Shown here in pieces: positions 1 to 8,821 of a stretch of DNA of 64,000 bases. The notes beneath the pieces are model-generated. The model was not told where the DNA came from and ran no database searches. It worked only from the letters and a program-made list of their open reading frames with translations. The position numbers were made by a program, and so were the translations under genes. This DNA is from Affinirhizobium straminoryzae. Its GTDB lineage: Bacteria > Pseudomonadota > Alphaproteobacteria > Rhizobiales > Rhizobiaceae. The DNA lies in the NCBI RefSeq assembly GCF_007004135.1, contig NZ_VJMG01000010.1, positions 1 to 64,000 on the forward strand, given 5' to 3'. Every line of letters begins with the position of its first letter. The stretch's first letter is position 1.

Positions 1-45
1 ACGAAGACAGGCCCCGCCGGTTCATCCGGCGGGGCCTGTCTTCGT
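1..45. terminator. Perfect 20-bp hairpin at the window edge
   Basis: Positions 1-20 and 26-45 are exact reverse complements around a 5-base loop (ttcat). The stem is very GC-rich in its inner half. There is no clear T-run after it, so it is terminator-like rather than a canonical intrinsic terminator. It probably ends transcription of a gene left of the window, or backs up termination of the leftward efflux operon. Confidence 0.55.
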
Positions 46-174
46 CATACGGGCTGGCTGCGGGTCGCTTGCATCGGCGGCGTTGGCGGGACGCTGCCGG
101 CAGGATGCAAGGACCCGCAAGGAAACCGCGCCTCCCTTCCGCTCAAGCCGCCAGACAAGGCCTTTGCGAAAGTG

Positions 175-206
175 CCGGTCCCGGTGGGTGGATCCACCGG
201 GACCGG
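175..206 (-). terminator. Terminator-like hairpin after the RND operon
   Basis: Bases 175-187 and 194-206 form a perfect 13-bp GC-rich stem with a 6-base loop. It lies about 45 bases past the stop codon of the leftward RND pump gene. The following bases on the minus strand are only weakly T-rich, so factor-independent termination is likely but not certain. Confidence 0.55.
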
Positions 207-249
207 TCTGGGCGGGGCGGGAACTGAGCCGGGCCGGGAGAAACCTCCC

Positions 250-3200
250 TCAGGCGTGGTCCGGCGTTGCGGCTTGGCTCTCTTCCGGCTTCTTGACCCG
301 GAACCAGACGATGTAGAGCGCAGGCAGGAAGAGCAGCGTCAGCACCGTGCCGACGATGATGCCACCCATCATCGCGTAGGCCATCGGACCCCAGAAGATC
401 TCGCGGGAGATCGGGATCAGCGCCAGCGAGGCGGCCGCCGCCGTCAGCATGATCGGTCGCATGCGGTGCTCGGCCGCCTCCTGCACGGCATGCCATGCCT
501 CCTTGCCGGACTTGCGCAACGTATCGATCTCCACGACCAGAATGACAGAGTTGCGGATCAGGATGCCGATCAGGGCCAGCACGCCGAGGATGGCGACGAA
601 GCCGAGCGGCGCACCCGAGGGAAGCAGGGCCGCCACGACGCCGATCAGACCAAGCGGCGCGACGATCACCACCATGAAGAGGCGCTGGAAGCTCTGCAGC
701 TGGAACATCAGGATCGTCATCATGGTCAGCAGCATCAGCGGAACCACCGCGGCAATCGGGGCCTGGCTCTTGGCACTGCTTTCCACGGTGCCGGCCGGTG
801 CCACGCTGTAGCCGGGCGAAAGCCTTGCGGCAAAGGCATCGATGGCCGGCTTCAGGCTCTGGTCGATGGTGGCCGGCTGCGTGCTGTCGCCGATGCCAGC
901 CTTGACGGTGATGGTCGGAATGCGGTCGCGCCGCCAGATGATCGGCTGCTCCAGCTCGTAATGGAAGGTGGCAATCGCGGCAAGCGGCACGGACTGGCCG
1001 TTGCTGCTCGGAAGCTGCAGGTCACGCAGCGTCTCGATCGACTGGCGCTCGTCCTTCGTCGCCCGCGCCACCACGTTGACCAGGTAGATGCTGTCGCGGA
1101 TCTGGGTGATGGTAGAACCACCGGTGATGTTGTTGAGCGCGGTCGCGATATCGGACGAGGAGACGCCGAGCTGGCGCGCCTTGTCCTGCAGCACATCCAC
1201 CTTCACCACACGAGCCGGCTCGTTCCAGTCGAACACGATGCGGGTGAGGCGCGAGTCAGAGCCCATGATTGCGGCCAGTTCCTGCGCGTAGGTACGCACC
1301 ATCTGCGGATCAGGGCCGCTGACACGGTACTGGACGGGACGGCCGACCGGGGGCCCGAGTTCCATCTGCTTCACGAAGACGTCGGTGCCGGGATATTCCT
1401 TGGCGGACGCCTCCTCCAGCTTGGCCATCAGGCGGTTACGCGCCTCGATGCTCTTGGTCACGATCACGATCTGACCAAAATTGTTGGTGGAAGCCTGGAC
1501 GTCGAAGGAGAGAACGAAGCGCTTGGCACCCTGACCGACATAGGATGTCCAGTGATCGACGTCCGGGTTGCCGGCCACATACTTGGCCTCGAAGGCATCC
1601 ATGTCAGCCTTGGTCTGCGCGATCGTGTAATTCTGCCGCGCCGTCCAGTCGACGATCAGTTCCGGACGATCGGAGGCCGGAAAGAACTGCTGCTGCACGA
1701 AGCCCATACCATAGATCGAGGCGCCGAAGGTCAGGGCAGTCACAAGGATCGTCATCTTGGGCCAGTGCATGCAGGCGCTGAGGATGCCGGCAAAACCGCG
1801 GGCCACGATGCCCCTCTGCTCGTGATGCGCCTTCATCGTCTTCGGCAACATCAGCACACCCAGCAGTGGCGAGAACAGCACCGCGACAATCCAGGACACG
1901 ATCAGCGACACCGCGATCACGACGAAGAGCGTGAAGGTGAACTCGCCGGCCGCGCTGTCATTGAGGCCAACCGGCATGAAGCTTGCGACAGTGACGAGCG
2001 TGCCCGTCAGCATCGGGAAGGCGGTCGAGGTCCACACGGCGGTCGCCGCCTTCTCCAGCGGCTGACCGTGTTCCAGCTTCGACACCATCATCTCGATGGC
2101 GATCATCGCGTCGTCCACGAGAAGGCCGAGTGCGATGATGAGTGCACCGAGCGAGATGCGCTGCAGCGAGATGCCGAGATATTCCATGAAAACGAAGGTG
2201 ATCGCCAGAACCAGCGGAATGGAAACGGCCACCACGAGGCCGGCGCGCATGCCAAGGCTGACGAAGCTGACCACGAGAACGATGACGATGGCTTCGAACA
2301 GGGCCTTGGTGAAGCCGCCGACGGCCTCTTCCACCACAACGGCCTGGTCCGCCACATGATGCACGCCGATGCCGACGGGCAGATCTGCGATGACCTTGTC
2401 CATCTTGACCGACAGGGCCTCGCCGAAATGCAGGAGGTTGGCACCCGGCTTCATGCCGATCGCAAGGCCGATGGCCGGCTGGCCGTTGACGCGAAACAGT
2501 GGCTGCTGCGGGTCTGAATAGGTGCGGGTGATCTTGGCGACATCGCTCAGGCGGAAGAAGCGATCGTTGACGCGCAGGTTGATGTTGCGCAGCGCCTCTT
2601 CCGACGCGAACTGGCCGGAGACACGCAGATTGATACTTTCCGCGCCGGTACGCAGCGTACCGGATGCCACGACGGCATTCTGGTTCTGCAGCGTCTCGAT
2701 GATCTGGTTCTGGGTGATGCCAAGCGCCGCCATCTGCTTGGTGGAGAATTCCAGATAGACCACCTCGTCCTGCGCGCCCACCAGATCCACCTTGCCGACA
2801 TTCGGAACGGACAGGATCTGCTGGCGGGCCGTCTCCAGATAGTCCCTCAGCTGGCGCTGCGTCAGGCCATCGGCGGTAAAGGCATAGATGTTGCCATAGA
2901 CGTCGCCGAAGCTGTCGATGAAGGTCGGCCCCTGCACGCCGGACGGCAGGGTGGACGCAATATCGCTCACCATGTTGCGAACCTTGATCCAGGTCGGCTT
3001 GACGTCCTTGGCCTTGGTGTTTTCCAGAAGGTTCACATAGATCGTGGTCTGGCCTGGCGTGTTGATGCTCTTCGTATAGTCGAGCGATTCAAGCTCCTGC
3101 AGCTTCTTCTCGATGCGGTCAGTGACCTGGCTTGTCATCTCGTCGACCGATGCGCCCGGCCAGGAGGCCTGGATCAGCATGGTCTTGATGGTGAAATCCG

Positions 3201-3324
3201 GGTCTTCCTCGCGGCCGAGGTTCATGTAGGACAGAATGCCCGCGACACTGGCGAGGATCATGAAATACCAGACAAGCGACTTGTGCTGGAGCGCCCATTC
3301 GGACAGGTTGAATTTCGTGTTCAT
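250..3324 (-). CDS. RND efflux pump, inner-membrane permease (HAE1/AcrB family)
   Basis: A 1024-residue protein, the usual length for a proton-driven RND exporter. It starts with a short cytoplasmic segment and a first membrane helix, then a large periplasmic loop. The second helix block holds the acidic pair VDDA that matches the AcrB Asp407/Asp408 proton relay. In the helix matching AcrB TM10 the motif reads GILIRNS, with Arg where AcrB has Lys940; several RND subfamilies carry Arg there. It is last in an operon with two adaptor lipoproteins: its ATG overlaps the upstream stop as ATGA. It should pump amphipathic compounds such as drugs, detergents or plant phenolics out of the periplasm. 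No outer-membrane channel gene is present in the window. The substrate is not predictable from sequence. Confidence 0.93.
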   Translation of the reverse strand: MNTKFNLSEWALQHKSLVWYFMILASVAGILSYMNLGREEDPDFTIKTMLIQASWPGASVDEMTSQVTDRIEKKLQELESLDYTKSINTPGQTTIYVNLLENTKAKDVKPTWIKVRNMVSDIASTLPSGVQGPTFIDSFGDVYGNIYAFTADGLTQRQLRDYLETARQQILSVPNVGKVDLVGAQDEVVYLEFSTKQMAALGITQNQIIETLQNQNAVVASGTLRTGAESINLRVSGQFASEEALRNINLRVNDRFFRLSDVAKITRTYSDPQQPLFRVNGQPAIGLAIGMKPGANLLHFGEALSVKMDKVIADLPVGIGVHHVADQAVVVEEAVGGFTKALFEAIVIVLVVSFVSLGMRAGLVVAVSIPLVLAITFVFMEYLGISLQRISLGALIIALGLLVDDAMIAIEMMVSKLEHGQPLEKAATAVWTSTAFPMLTGTLVTVASFMPVGLNDSAAGEFTFTLFVVIAVSLIVSWIVAVLFSPLLGVLMLPKTMKAHHEQRGIVARGFAGILSACMHWPKMTILVTALTFGASIYGMGFVQQQFFPASDRPELIVDWTARQNYTIAQTKADMDAFEAKYVAGNPDVDHWTSYVGQGAKRFVLSFDVQASTNNFGQIVIVTKSIEARNRLMAKLEEASAKEYPGTDVFVKQMELGPPVGRPVQYRVSGPDPQMVRTYAQELAAIMGSDSRLTRIVFDWNEPARVVKVDVLQDKARQLGVSSSDIATALNNITGGSTITQIRDSIYLVNVVARATKDERQSIETLRDLQLPSSNGQSVPLAAIATFHYELEQPIIWRRDRIPTITVKAGIGDSTQPATIDQSLKPAIDAFAARLSPGYSVAPAGTVESSAKSQAPIAAVVPLMLLTMMTILMFQLQSFQRLFMVVIVAPLGLIGVVAALLPSGAPLGFVAILGVLALIGILIRNSVILVVEIDTLRKSGKEAWHAVQEAAEHRMRPIMLTAAAASLALIPISREIFWGPMAYAMMGGIIVGTVLTLLFLPALYIVWFRVKKPEESQAATPDHA

Positions 3325-4394
3325 GGGGCAATCTCACCCGAGAGTCGGACTGGTTGATTTTCAGTGAGCGAGTTAACACCCGCCGTCACAACGCGCTCGC
3401 CATCCTTGAGGCCGGTGAGCACGTCGACACCACCGGCGGCGGACGGCTGAATGGTGACGCTTCGGCGCTGCACCGTTTTGGCCGCGGGATCGACGATCCA
3501 GACGAATCGGGCGCCATCCTCTCCACCGATCGCCGTTTCCGGCAGCCACAGATGGCCTTCGCTGGGGGCGACCGGCGTTGCCGTCACCGTACTGCCGAAC
3601 CGATAGCTCTGCGGTGGGTTGTCGAGCGCAATTTTCGTGCGGCGGGAACGGGTTGCGGCATCGGCCTGCGGTGCGGCCTCGCGGACCGTACCCGTTACCT
3701 TCACCTCAGGATTGGCCTGCAGGGTGACGAGGAAGGGCGTACCGATAGCCGTCAGCTGGACATAGCTGTCGGGAATGTCGACCTGCGCGTCACGCGCTTC
3801 GAGGCGAGCGATCGTCAGCACGGTCTGGCCGGCGGTCACGACCTGTCCCACTTCTGCCGAAACGGTAGAGACGACGCCATCGGATTCGGCCTCCAGCGTG
3901 GCATAGCCAAGCTGTTCCTTCGCCTTGGTCAGATCCGCCTGCTGCTGCTGCACGGTCGCGTCGGCCGCCTCGCGGGACTGGACGGCCTCTTCCAGCTGCT
4001 GCTTGGTGGTGGCGTTGGAGGCGAGAAGAGTCTGCTGGCGCTGCTCATTGACACGCGCCAGATCGGCCTTGGCACGGGCAGAAGCCAGATCTGCCTCTGC
4101 CTGCCGCACCGCCAGTTCCAGACTCGTGGCATCGAGACGGGCCAGGACATCGCCCTTCTTGACGAGATCGCCGACGTTGACGCTTCGCTGGACGATGCGC
4201 CCCAGAACCTGGAAGCCAAGATCGGTGCTGAACTTGGGCTGTACCGTTCCGGTGAAGCCGAAGGCCGTCGCCTCACGCGGTTTGGCGAGCATCGACAGAA
4301 CCGGGCGCACCGGCGCCTCGGCTTTTTTCTCCTCCGAGCACGCGGCAAGTCCCGCCGCCAGCAGGACAAGGGGAATGACAGTCAGCAATTTCAT
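3321..4394 (-). CDS. RND periplasmic adaptor lipoprotein 2 (membrane fusion protein)
   Basis: A 357-residue membrane fusion protein. A lipoprotein signal peptide ends in the lipobox LAAC near residue 19, so it should be lipid-anchored in the inner membrane and face the periplasm. It shows the family order: a barrel-sandwich half (QVLGRIVQRSVNVGD), a long alanine/glutamine-rich coiled-coil hairpin (roughly residues 95-165), the second half of the lipoyl-like domain (ESDGVVSTV), then beta-barrel and membrane-proximal domains. It links the RND permease to an outer-membrane channel. It overlaps both neighbours by four bases, so translation is probably coupled. Tandem adaptors beside one permease suggest a mixed-adaptor pump, as in the MdtABC-like logic where partner paralogues combine, though there it is the permease that is doubled. 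Confidence 0.9.
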   Translation of the reverse strand: MKLLTVIPLVLLAAGLAACSEEKKAEAPVRPVLSMLAKPREATAFGFTGTVQPKFSTDLGFQVLGRIVQRSVNVGDLVKKGDVLARLDATSLELAVRQAEADLASARAKADLARVNEQRQQTLLASNATTKQQLEEAVQSREAADATVQQQQADLTKAKEQLGYATLEAESDGVVSTVSAEVGQVVTAGQTVLTIARLEARDAQVDIPDSYVQLTAIGTPFLVTLQANPEVKVTGTVREAAPQADAATRSRRTKIALDNPPQSYRFGSTVTATPVAPSEGHLWLPETAIGGEDGARFVWIVDPAAKTVQRRSVTIQPSAAGGVDVLTGLKDGERVVTAGVNSLTENQPVRLSGEIAP

Positions 4395-5518
4395 CGGGCA
4401 GCCTCCAGGCTGTAGGATACCGGCTGGTTTTCGCGCAGGAACTGGCCGCCATCGACGACGATCAGTTCACCCGACGTCAACCCGTTCGCCAGAACGACCC
4501 GCGACGCATCATAGCGTTCGACGGCGATGGTCTTCAGGCGCGTGACCTTCTTGTCGGGGTCAACCACCCACACCGCCGGCGTGCCGGCCTTGGAGAACAT
4601 GGACTGCCACGGGATAGAGATCCGCTCCTGCCGTTCCAGCACCACATTGGCGCTGATGGATGCGCCAAGCGTCATTTCCGGCGGGGGATTTGTGATCGCA
4701 AGCTTCACGCGCACCGTACCAAGCGACGTATCGAGCGCGGGGCTCACCTCGCGAAGCGTGGCAGCGGCACGGATCTTCGGATTGGAAATCATCGCAACTT
4801 CAAGCGAGAGCGGCGTCATCTTGCCGCTGAGAGCCGATTCCTGCACGTTGAACACGGCGTCACGCTCGCCGTCATGGGCCAGCGTAAAGACGGTGGTCGA
4901 GGCCTGAACGACCTGACCGACCTCGACGCTGCGCGCGGTAATCGTACCGTCCGCATCGGCACGCAGCTCGGTCTGCTGCAACGCCTCGACGGCGGTCTCC
5001 AGCTTGGCGCGCGCGGCATCCAGATCCTTTTCGGCCGACTGGTATTGCTGCTGGGCGCTGTCGAGATCCTGCTGCGACATGGCGCCGGTCTGGGTCAGCG
5101 CCTTGCGACGGGCGAGAAGCGAACTCGTCATGCGCAGCGTGGCCTCCTGCGAGGCCACGGCAGCCTGCGCCGATTCAAGATCCGCCTTCTGTTCGACGGG
5201 ATCGAGCATCGCCAGGATCTGGCCGGCCTCGACATGATCGCCCACGCTCACACTGCGCGAAATGACGCGCCCGCTGATCTTGAAGGAGAGATCGCTCTCC
5301 ACGCGCGCCTTGATCTCGCCCGTGCCGGAAGCGCGGATGAGATCGGGCTGCATCTCGGCCTTTTCCACGCCGACATGGGCACGATAGGGCTCGGCATCCT
5401 TCTTTTGCCCGTCGCAGGCAGACAGGGCCAGCGCGGCAAGGACCGCTGTGGCTGACAGCAGTCGGGATCTTTTGGTCGTCTGCACGCTTTCTTCCGGCGT
5501 GGCGGCACTTTGGGGCAT
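4391..5518 (-). CDS. RND periplasmic adaptor lipoprotein 1 (membrane fusion protein)
   Basis: A 375-residue adaptor, first gene of the efflux operon. The N-terminus carries an unusually long hydrophilic stretch (about 20 residues) before the hydrophobic core and lipobox LSAC near residue 35, so the true start may be further in. Family features follow: a lipoyl half-motif (KISGRVISRSVSVGD), a coiled-coil hairpin with many Gln/Ala residues, a second lipoyl half, then beta-barrel. It is homologous to, but clearly diverged from, the next gene. It is read away from a TetR regulator gene across a roughly 105-base intergenic region, the classic arrangement for a locally repressed pump. Confidence 0.88.
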   Translation of the reverse strand: MPQSAATPEESVQTTKRSRLLSATAVLAALALSACDGQKKDAEPYRAHVGVEKAEMQPDLIRASGTGEIKARVESDLSFKISGRVISRSVSVGDHVEAGQILAMLDPVEQKADLESAQAAVASQEATLRMTSSLLARRKALTQTGAMSQQDLDSAQQQYQSAEKDLDAARAKLETAVEALQQTELRADADGTITARSVEVGQVVQASTTVFTLAHDGERDAVFNVQESALSGKMTPLSLEVAMISNPKIRAAATLREVSPALDTSLGTVRVKLAITNPPPEMTLGASISANVVLERQERISIPWQSMFSKAGTPAVWVVDPDKKVTRLKTIAVERYDASRVVLANGLTSGELIVVDGGQFLRENQPVSYSLEAAR

Positions 5519-5556
5519 GACCGTGTTCCAGGATCGGTTTCTAGGGAGCTGCTATT

Positions 5557-5576
5557 TATTCATCAGGTGTTGAATA
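5557..5576. promoter_or_regulatory. Candidate TetR operator between pump operon and regulator
   Basis: The inverted repeat TATTCA-N8-TGAATA lies in the short AT-rich region between the divergent adaptor gene (start 5518) and the TetR gene (start about 5624). Size and placement suit a TetR-family dimer repressing both directions. Only one copy is seen, so this is inference from position and symmetry. Confidence 0.45.
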
Positions 5577-5623
5577 GATGCCTTCACGGCGGTATGGTGT
5601 CAAGACGTGAGAAGGAGAATGCC

Positions 5624-6277
5624 TTGACGATTTGCAAAATCAGCACAGAACGAGGACGCGGCCGGCCACGCAAAGGCGAGGAACATGATGGCGAAGCTCT
5701 TATCGGAGCGGCCCTTGCCTGCTTTGCCGAAAATGGCTTCGACAAGACGACGCTGCGCACCATCGCAGCCCGCGCGCGCGTCGATGTCGCGCTTCTCTCC
5801 TACCGCTTCGGCTCCAAGCTCGGACTCTGGACGGCTGTTCTGGATGCGATGGCCGAGGATACACTGCAGCGCCTCGATGACTGGACCTCCACGAAAGAGG
5901 GGCTGACGACGGAGATGCAGCTGCAGAGGCTCTGTTCCAACATGGTGACCATGGTTACGGAACGTCCGCTGTTTGCCCAGTTGCTGATCAGCGAGATCAT
6001 GACGGGGGCCGACGAGGAACGGCAGTCGCTGATCGAGGCGCGGATGGTGCATCCCATTCATCATCGTCTCGTGGACTACACGGCGAAACTGCGCAATCTG
6101 ACGAGCGAAGACGCCCTGGCAAAGCTTGCGCTGTCGCTGATGGCATCCATGTCCATGATCGGCGTTCTGGTGTCCACGCGCCATTTTCTCTCCCGCCTTG
6201 CCCCCCTTGCGGAAGATGACGAGGCCTTCAGGGCCCGGCTCACCTCCCTCATGCACCACATCCTGACCCAGCCCTGA
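5624..6277 (+). CDS. TetR/AcrR-family repressor of the efflux operon
   Basis: Start chosen at TTG 5624 because a strong ribosome site (gagaaggag, 5610-5618) sits just before it and the TetR fold begins right after; the frame is also open upstream to 5510. The N-terminal helix-turn-helix (about residues 20-68 of this start) has the family pattern FAENGFDKTTLRTIAARA and then YRFGSKLGLW. A basic segment GRGRPRKG precedes it, as in many AcrR-like proteins. The C-terminal helical domain would bind the inducer. It is divergent from the pump operon, so it most likely represses it and itself through the inverted repeat at 5557-5576 and is released by a pump substrate. Confidence 0.88.
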   Translation: MTICKISTERGRGRPRKGEEHDGEALIGAALACFAENGFDKTTLRTIAARARVDVALLSYRFGSKLGLWTAVLDAMAEDTLQRLDDWTSTKEGLTTEMQLQRLCSNMVTMVTERPLFAQLLISEIMTGADEERQSLIEARMVHPIHHRLVDYTAKLRNLTSEDALAKLALSLMASMSMIGVLVSTRHFLSRLAPLAEDDEAFRARLTSLMHHILTQP

Positions 6278-6659
6278 AACCGGTGGTTTTGCACGGACCT
6301 AAACCCGTGCGGTCTTTTCATGCGCGGAGGGCATCCTGCCCGAAAGCGGCCCATGATCGGCCGGCCATGTCATTGACGGGCGACACCTGCGAGGTTCGGC
6401 CCTTCGGTCCGCGCCTGCGCGCGACCTCGGCTTCCATGCGAGAGAACGGAACCTGCACAAGGCCCGGAGCGAATGCCCAAAGACCCTTGCCCGCTCGTGC
6501 CTCGACTATCGCGCCGAGACTTTACTCAAGGCTTAAGAACGGCACACCCGTACCGTCGGAGGAAACTGAAGACGAGAAAACCCCTTGAAATCGGGAGGGG
6601 CTGCTGCACATACCCGCATAATTTGCAGACCGACAGTGAGACGAGGCCTTCGGTTGGAC
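6278..6659. other. Intergenic stretch with no convincing gene
   Basis: 382 bases between the TetR gene and the receiver-domain gene. Short open frames here (for example 6283-6588) have no recognisable domain, a poor ribosome site and a composition that reads as random GC-rich translation. No clear hairpin or operator was found. It presumably holds the promoter of the receiver gene. Confidence 0.5.
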
Positions 6660-7052
6660 ATGCCTTTCCACGCTCCCCGCCCCCGCATTCTGGTGCTGGA
6701 AGATGACATGCTTTTGGCGATGGACATGGAAGACCACCTTGTCAGCCGCGGCTACGAGGTGTGCGGGCCCTACGGTCGCGTAGGCCAGGCCCTTGAGGCC
6801 ATCCCGCAGCTTTCGCTGGCAGGCGCCATTGCCGACCTCAACCTTGCGGGGGAGCTGTCCTTTCCGGTCATCGACTGCCTGCGGCAGCACGGTGTGCCGG
6901 TCATCGTCTGCAGCGGTTATGCGGAACTGCCCCAGGTCAAGGCCAGGCTCGACGGCCTTCCGCTCATCGCCAAGCCCTGGAGCCCGGAACGCCTCGACGA
7001 CCTGATTGCACAGACCTTCCATCACCAGCCGATGCGCGTGCGCCGCCGCTGA
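6660..7052 (+). CDS. Stand-alone response-regulator receiver protein
   Basis: A 130-residue single receiver domain with no output domain. The acidic pocket is Glu14-Asp15-Asp16 (VLEDDM), the likely phospho-acceptor is Asp59 (AIADLNL), and the conserved Lys is Lys105 (IAKPW), followed by an Arg-rich tail. The open frame extends upstream to 6585, but the domain begins at ATG 6660. This family (CheY-like, often annotated as response regulator) usually serves as a phosphate shuttle or sink for a histidine kinase encoded elsewhere. No kinase is adjacent, so the partner is unknown. Confidence 0.82.
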   Translation: MPFHAPRPRILVLEDDMLLAMDMEDHLVSRGYEVCGPYGRVGQALEAIPQLSLAGAIADLNLAGELSFPVIDCLRQHGVPVIVCSGYAELPQVKARLDGLPLIAKPWSPERLDDLIAQTFHHQPMRVRRR

Positions 7053-7126
7053 AACGGCGGCACAGGCCAAACGCGTCCAAGACACCCTTTGGCGCGCACT
7101 GGTCGATCAACACGACTTCGCAGAAT

Positions 7127-7612
7127 TCAGCCAGGATGGCGATGGATCGGGTCGACCCAATACACGTCCTCCGGCGCCTCAACCGGATCGACATCCGTGA
7201 TATTAACCACCACCGCCTCGTTGTCTGAACGGACCAGCACGCATTCCAGCACCGCATCCGGATCGGCGTTGATCTCCTGGTGGGGAACGTAGGGCGGCAC
7301 GAAGATGAAATCGCCGGGGCCGGCCTCGGCCACATATTCAAGCCTCTCGCCCCAGCGCATGCGCGCCCGCCCACGGATCACATAGATCACGCTTTCCAGC
7401 GCGCCATGATGGTGGACACCGGTCCTGGCGTTCGGCTCGATGGCGACGGTGCCGGCCCAGATCTTCTGGGCGCCGACCCGGGCATGATTGATCGCCGCCT
7501 GCCGGAACATACCGGGCGTCTGGGCGGTATTGGGATCAAGCTGGTCACCCTTGATCACCCTGACGCCATCATGCTTCCAGCGCTCGGCTTCACCCTCATG
7601 ATGATGGTCCAT
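7127..7612 (-). CDS. Cupin-fold protein
   Basis: A 161-residue small cupin. The first cupin motif is visible as GVHHHGALESVIYVIRG, giving likely metal ligands His-His-Glu, and the second as GDFIFVPPYVPHQE, giving the last His ligand. Such proteins range from metal-dependent isomerases and dioxygenases to sugar-binding sensors, so no reaction can be named. It is convergent with the receiver gene and divergent from the sugar locus that begins at 7910, so a link to that sugar locus is possible but not shown. Confidence 0.8.
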   Translation of the reverse strand: MDHHHEGEAERWKHDGVRVIKGDQLDPNTAQTPGMFRQAAINHARVGAQKIWAGTVAIEPNARTGVHHHGALESVIYVIRGRARMRWGERLEYVAEAGPGDFIFVPPYVPHQEINADPDAVLECVLVRSDNEAVVVNITDVDPVEAPEDVYWVDPIHRHPG

Positions 7613-7867
7613 CCTGCTCTGCTCCCGGTTTCATCCGCGCTGCGGATAGCGCGTCGCTCTTCGGTGACAGGATGAACACCACGCGCAGCAGCTGACAAGC
7701 CCTGTTTTCGGTAGGCCCCACGACCGGGCCGGCGGCAGAGCAAGCCTGTGCCATTCCCGCATTCCCGGCAGCGACCGCCCCCCCCCACGAAGCCACCCCT
7801 TTGGCACTCCGGGAAGTCAGGGGTGTGCACAGCATGCTAAATTCGACAGGTCATGGCTTTACAACTA

Positions 7868-7880
7868 ACATGTCAGATGT
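7868..7880. promoter_or_regulatory. Small inverted repeat upstream of the sugar operon
   Basis: ACAT-N5-ATGT lies about 30 bases before the start of the first gene of the sugar locus. The position suits an operator for the GntR-family regulator encoded as the second gene. Only one copy is seen and the arms are short, so confidence is low. Confidence 0.3.
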
Positions 7881-7909
7881 ATATTCACCATAACTCAGTC
7901 GGAGGAGTA

Positions 7910-8800
7910 ATGACGTTGACGCGCAAGTTTGGCCTTTCGGCCGCATTGACCACGCCGTTTCAGGAAAACGGTGACATCCTTCTGTCCGTGATGACAGACC
8001 ACGCAAAGCGCTGCCTTGCCGGCCATTGCGACAGCGTCACCCTGTTCGGCACCACGGGCGAAGGCAGCTCGATCGGCCACCGCGAGCGCGGCGAGGTTCT
8101 CTCGGCCTTTGCTTCCGCCGGCATTGCCGGCACCAACATTGTCGCCGGCGTCCTCGTCGACAGCGTGGCAGATGCCGTAGACCAGTCGGCGCAGGCGCTG
8201 GATGCCGGCGCCCGCAACATTCTTCTCGCCCCGCCATCCTACTTCAAGAACGTCTCGGACGATGGCCTGTTTCACTGGTTCTCGGCCGTTTTCACGCAGC
8301 TTGGGCCGAAGGCGCGTGACATCATCGTCTACAACATTCCCTCGGTGACGATGGTGAAGATCTCGGTGGATCTGGTGGAGCGCCTGCGCCGCGCCTTCCC
8401 GGGCGTCGTCACCGGCGTCAAGGATTCCGGAGGCGACTGGTCGCATACGGAGCAGCTTCTGAAGCGCCACGGCGATCTCTCGATCCTGATCGGCGACGAG
8501 CGGCATCTGGCGCAGGGAACGCGCCTCGGTGGGCAGGGTGCCATTTCCGGCATGGCCAACCTTCTGGGCGCCGAGGTGCGCGCGATGGCCGTGGATGGTC
8601 GCGACGACACGCGCGTGACGGGTCTGGTCGAGGTGCTTCTGAACTATCCTGTTACTCCCGCGGTCAAGGTTCTTGTGGCGCGCACCACCGGTGACGCAGT
8701 ATGGCTGCCGGTACGCCCGCCGCTGGTGACGATTGGCGCGGAAGACCGCGAACGTCTCGGCCAGGCGTTCGACCGGCAGTTTTCATCGCAGGCGGCCTGA
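7910..8800 (+). CDS. DHDPS/N-acetylneuraminate lyase family aldolase 1
   Basis: Start at ATG 7910, just after a strong ribosome site (ggaggag), giving 296 residues, the family's usual length. The class I aldolase barrel motifs are present: GTTGEGSS for the substrate carboxylate, the Tyr in IIVYNIPS, and the Schiff-base Lys in GVKDSGGD. Members cleave or form 2-keto acids (dihydrodipicolinate, sialic acid, 2-keto-3-deoxy sugar acids). As it heads an operon with a sugar importer and a PfkB kinase, the best guess is retro-aldol cleavage or dehydration of a keto-deoxy sugar acid. It is not likely to be the lysine-pathway DapA, which is normally a housekeeping gene elsewhere. Confidence 0.87.
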   Translation: MTLTRKFGLSAALTTPFQENGDILLSVMTDHAKRCLAGHCDSVTLFGTTGEGSSIGHRERGEVLSAFASAGIAGTNIVAGVLVDSVADAVDQSAQALDAGARNILLAPPSYFKNVSDDGLFHWFSAVFTQLGPKARDIIVYNIPSVTMVKISVDLVERLRRAFPGVVTGVKDSGGDWSHTEQLLKRHGDLSILIGDERHLAQGTRLGGQGAISGMANLLGAEVRAMAVDGRDDTRVTGLVEVLLNYPVTPAVKVLVARTTGDAVWLPVRPPLVTIGAEDRERLGQAFDRQFSSQAA

Positions 8801-8821
8801 GGGCCGGGACGGAGGATCCGG

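Noticed and set aside
172..2517. 781-residue open frame on the plus strand opposite the RND permease gene
   Set aside because: It is a GC-rich antisense shadow: His/Asp/Gly-rich translation, no domain, and the opposite frame is a textbook RND permease.
6283..6588. 101-residue open frame after the TetR gene
   Set aside because: No domain, weak start site and random-looking composition.
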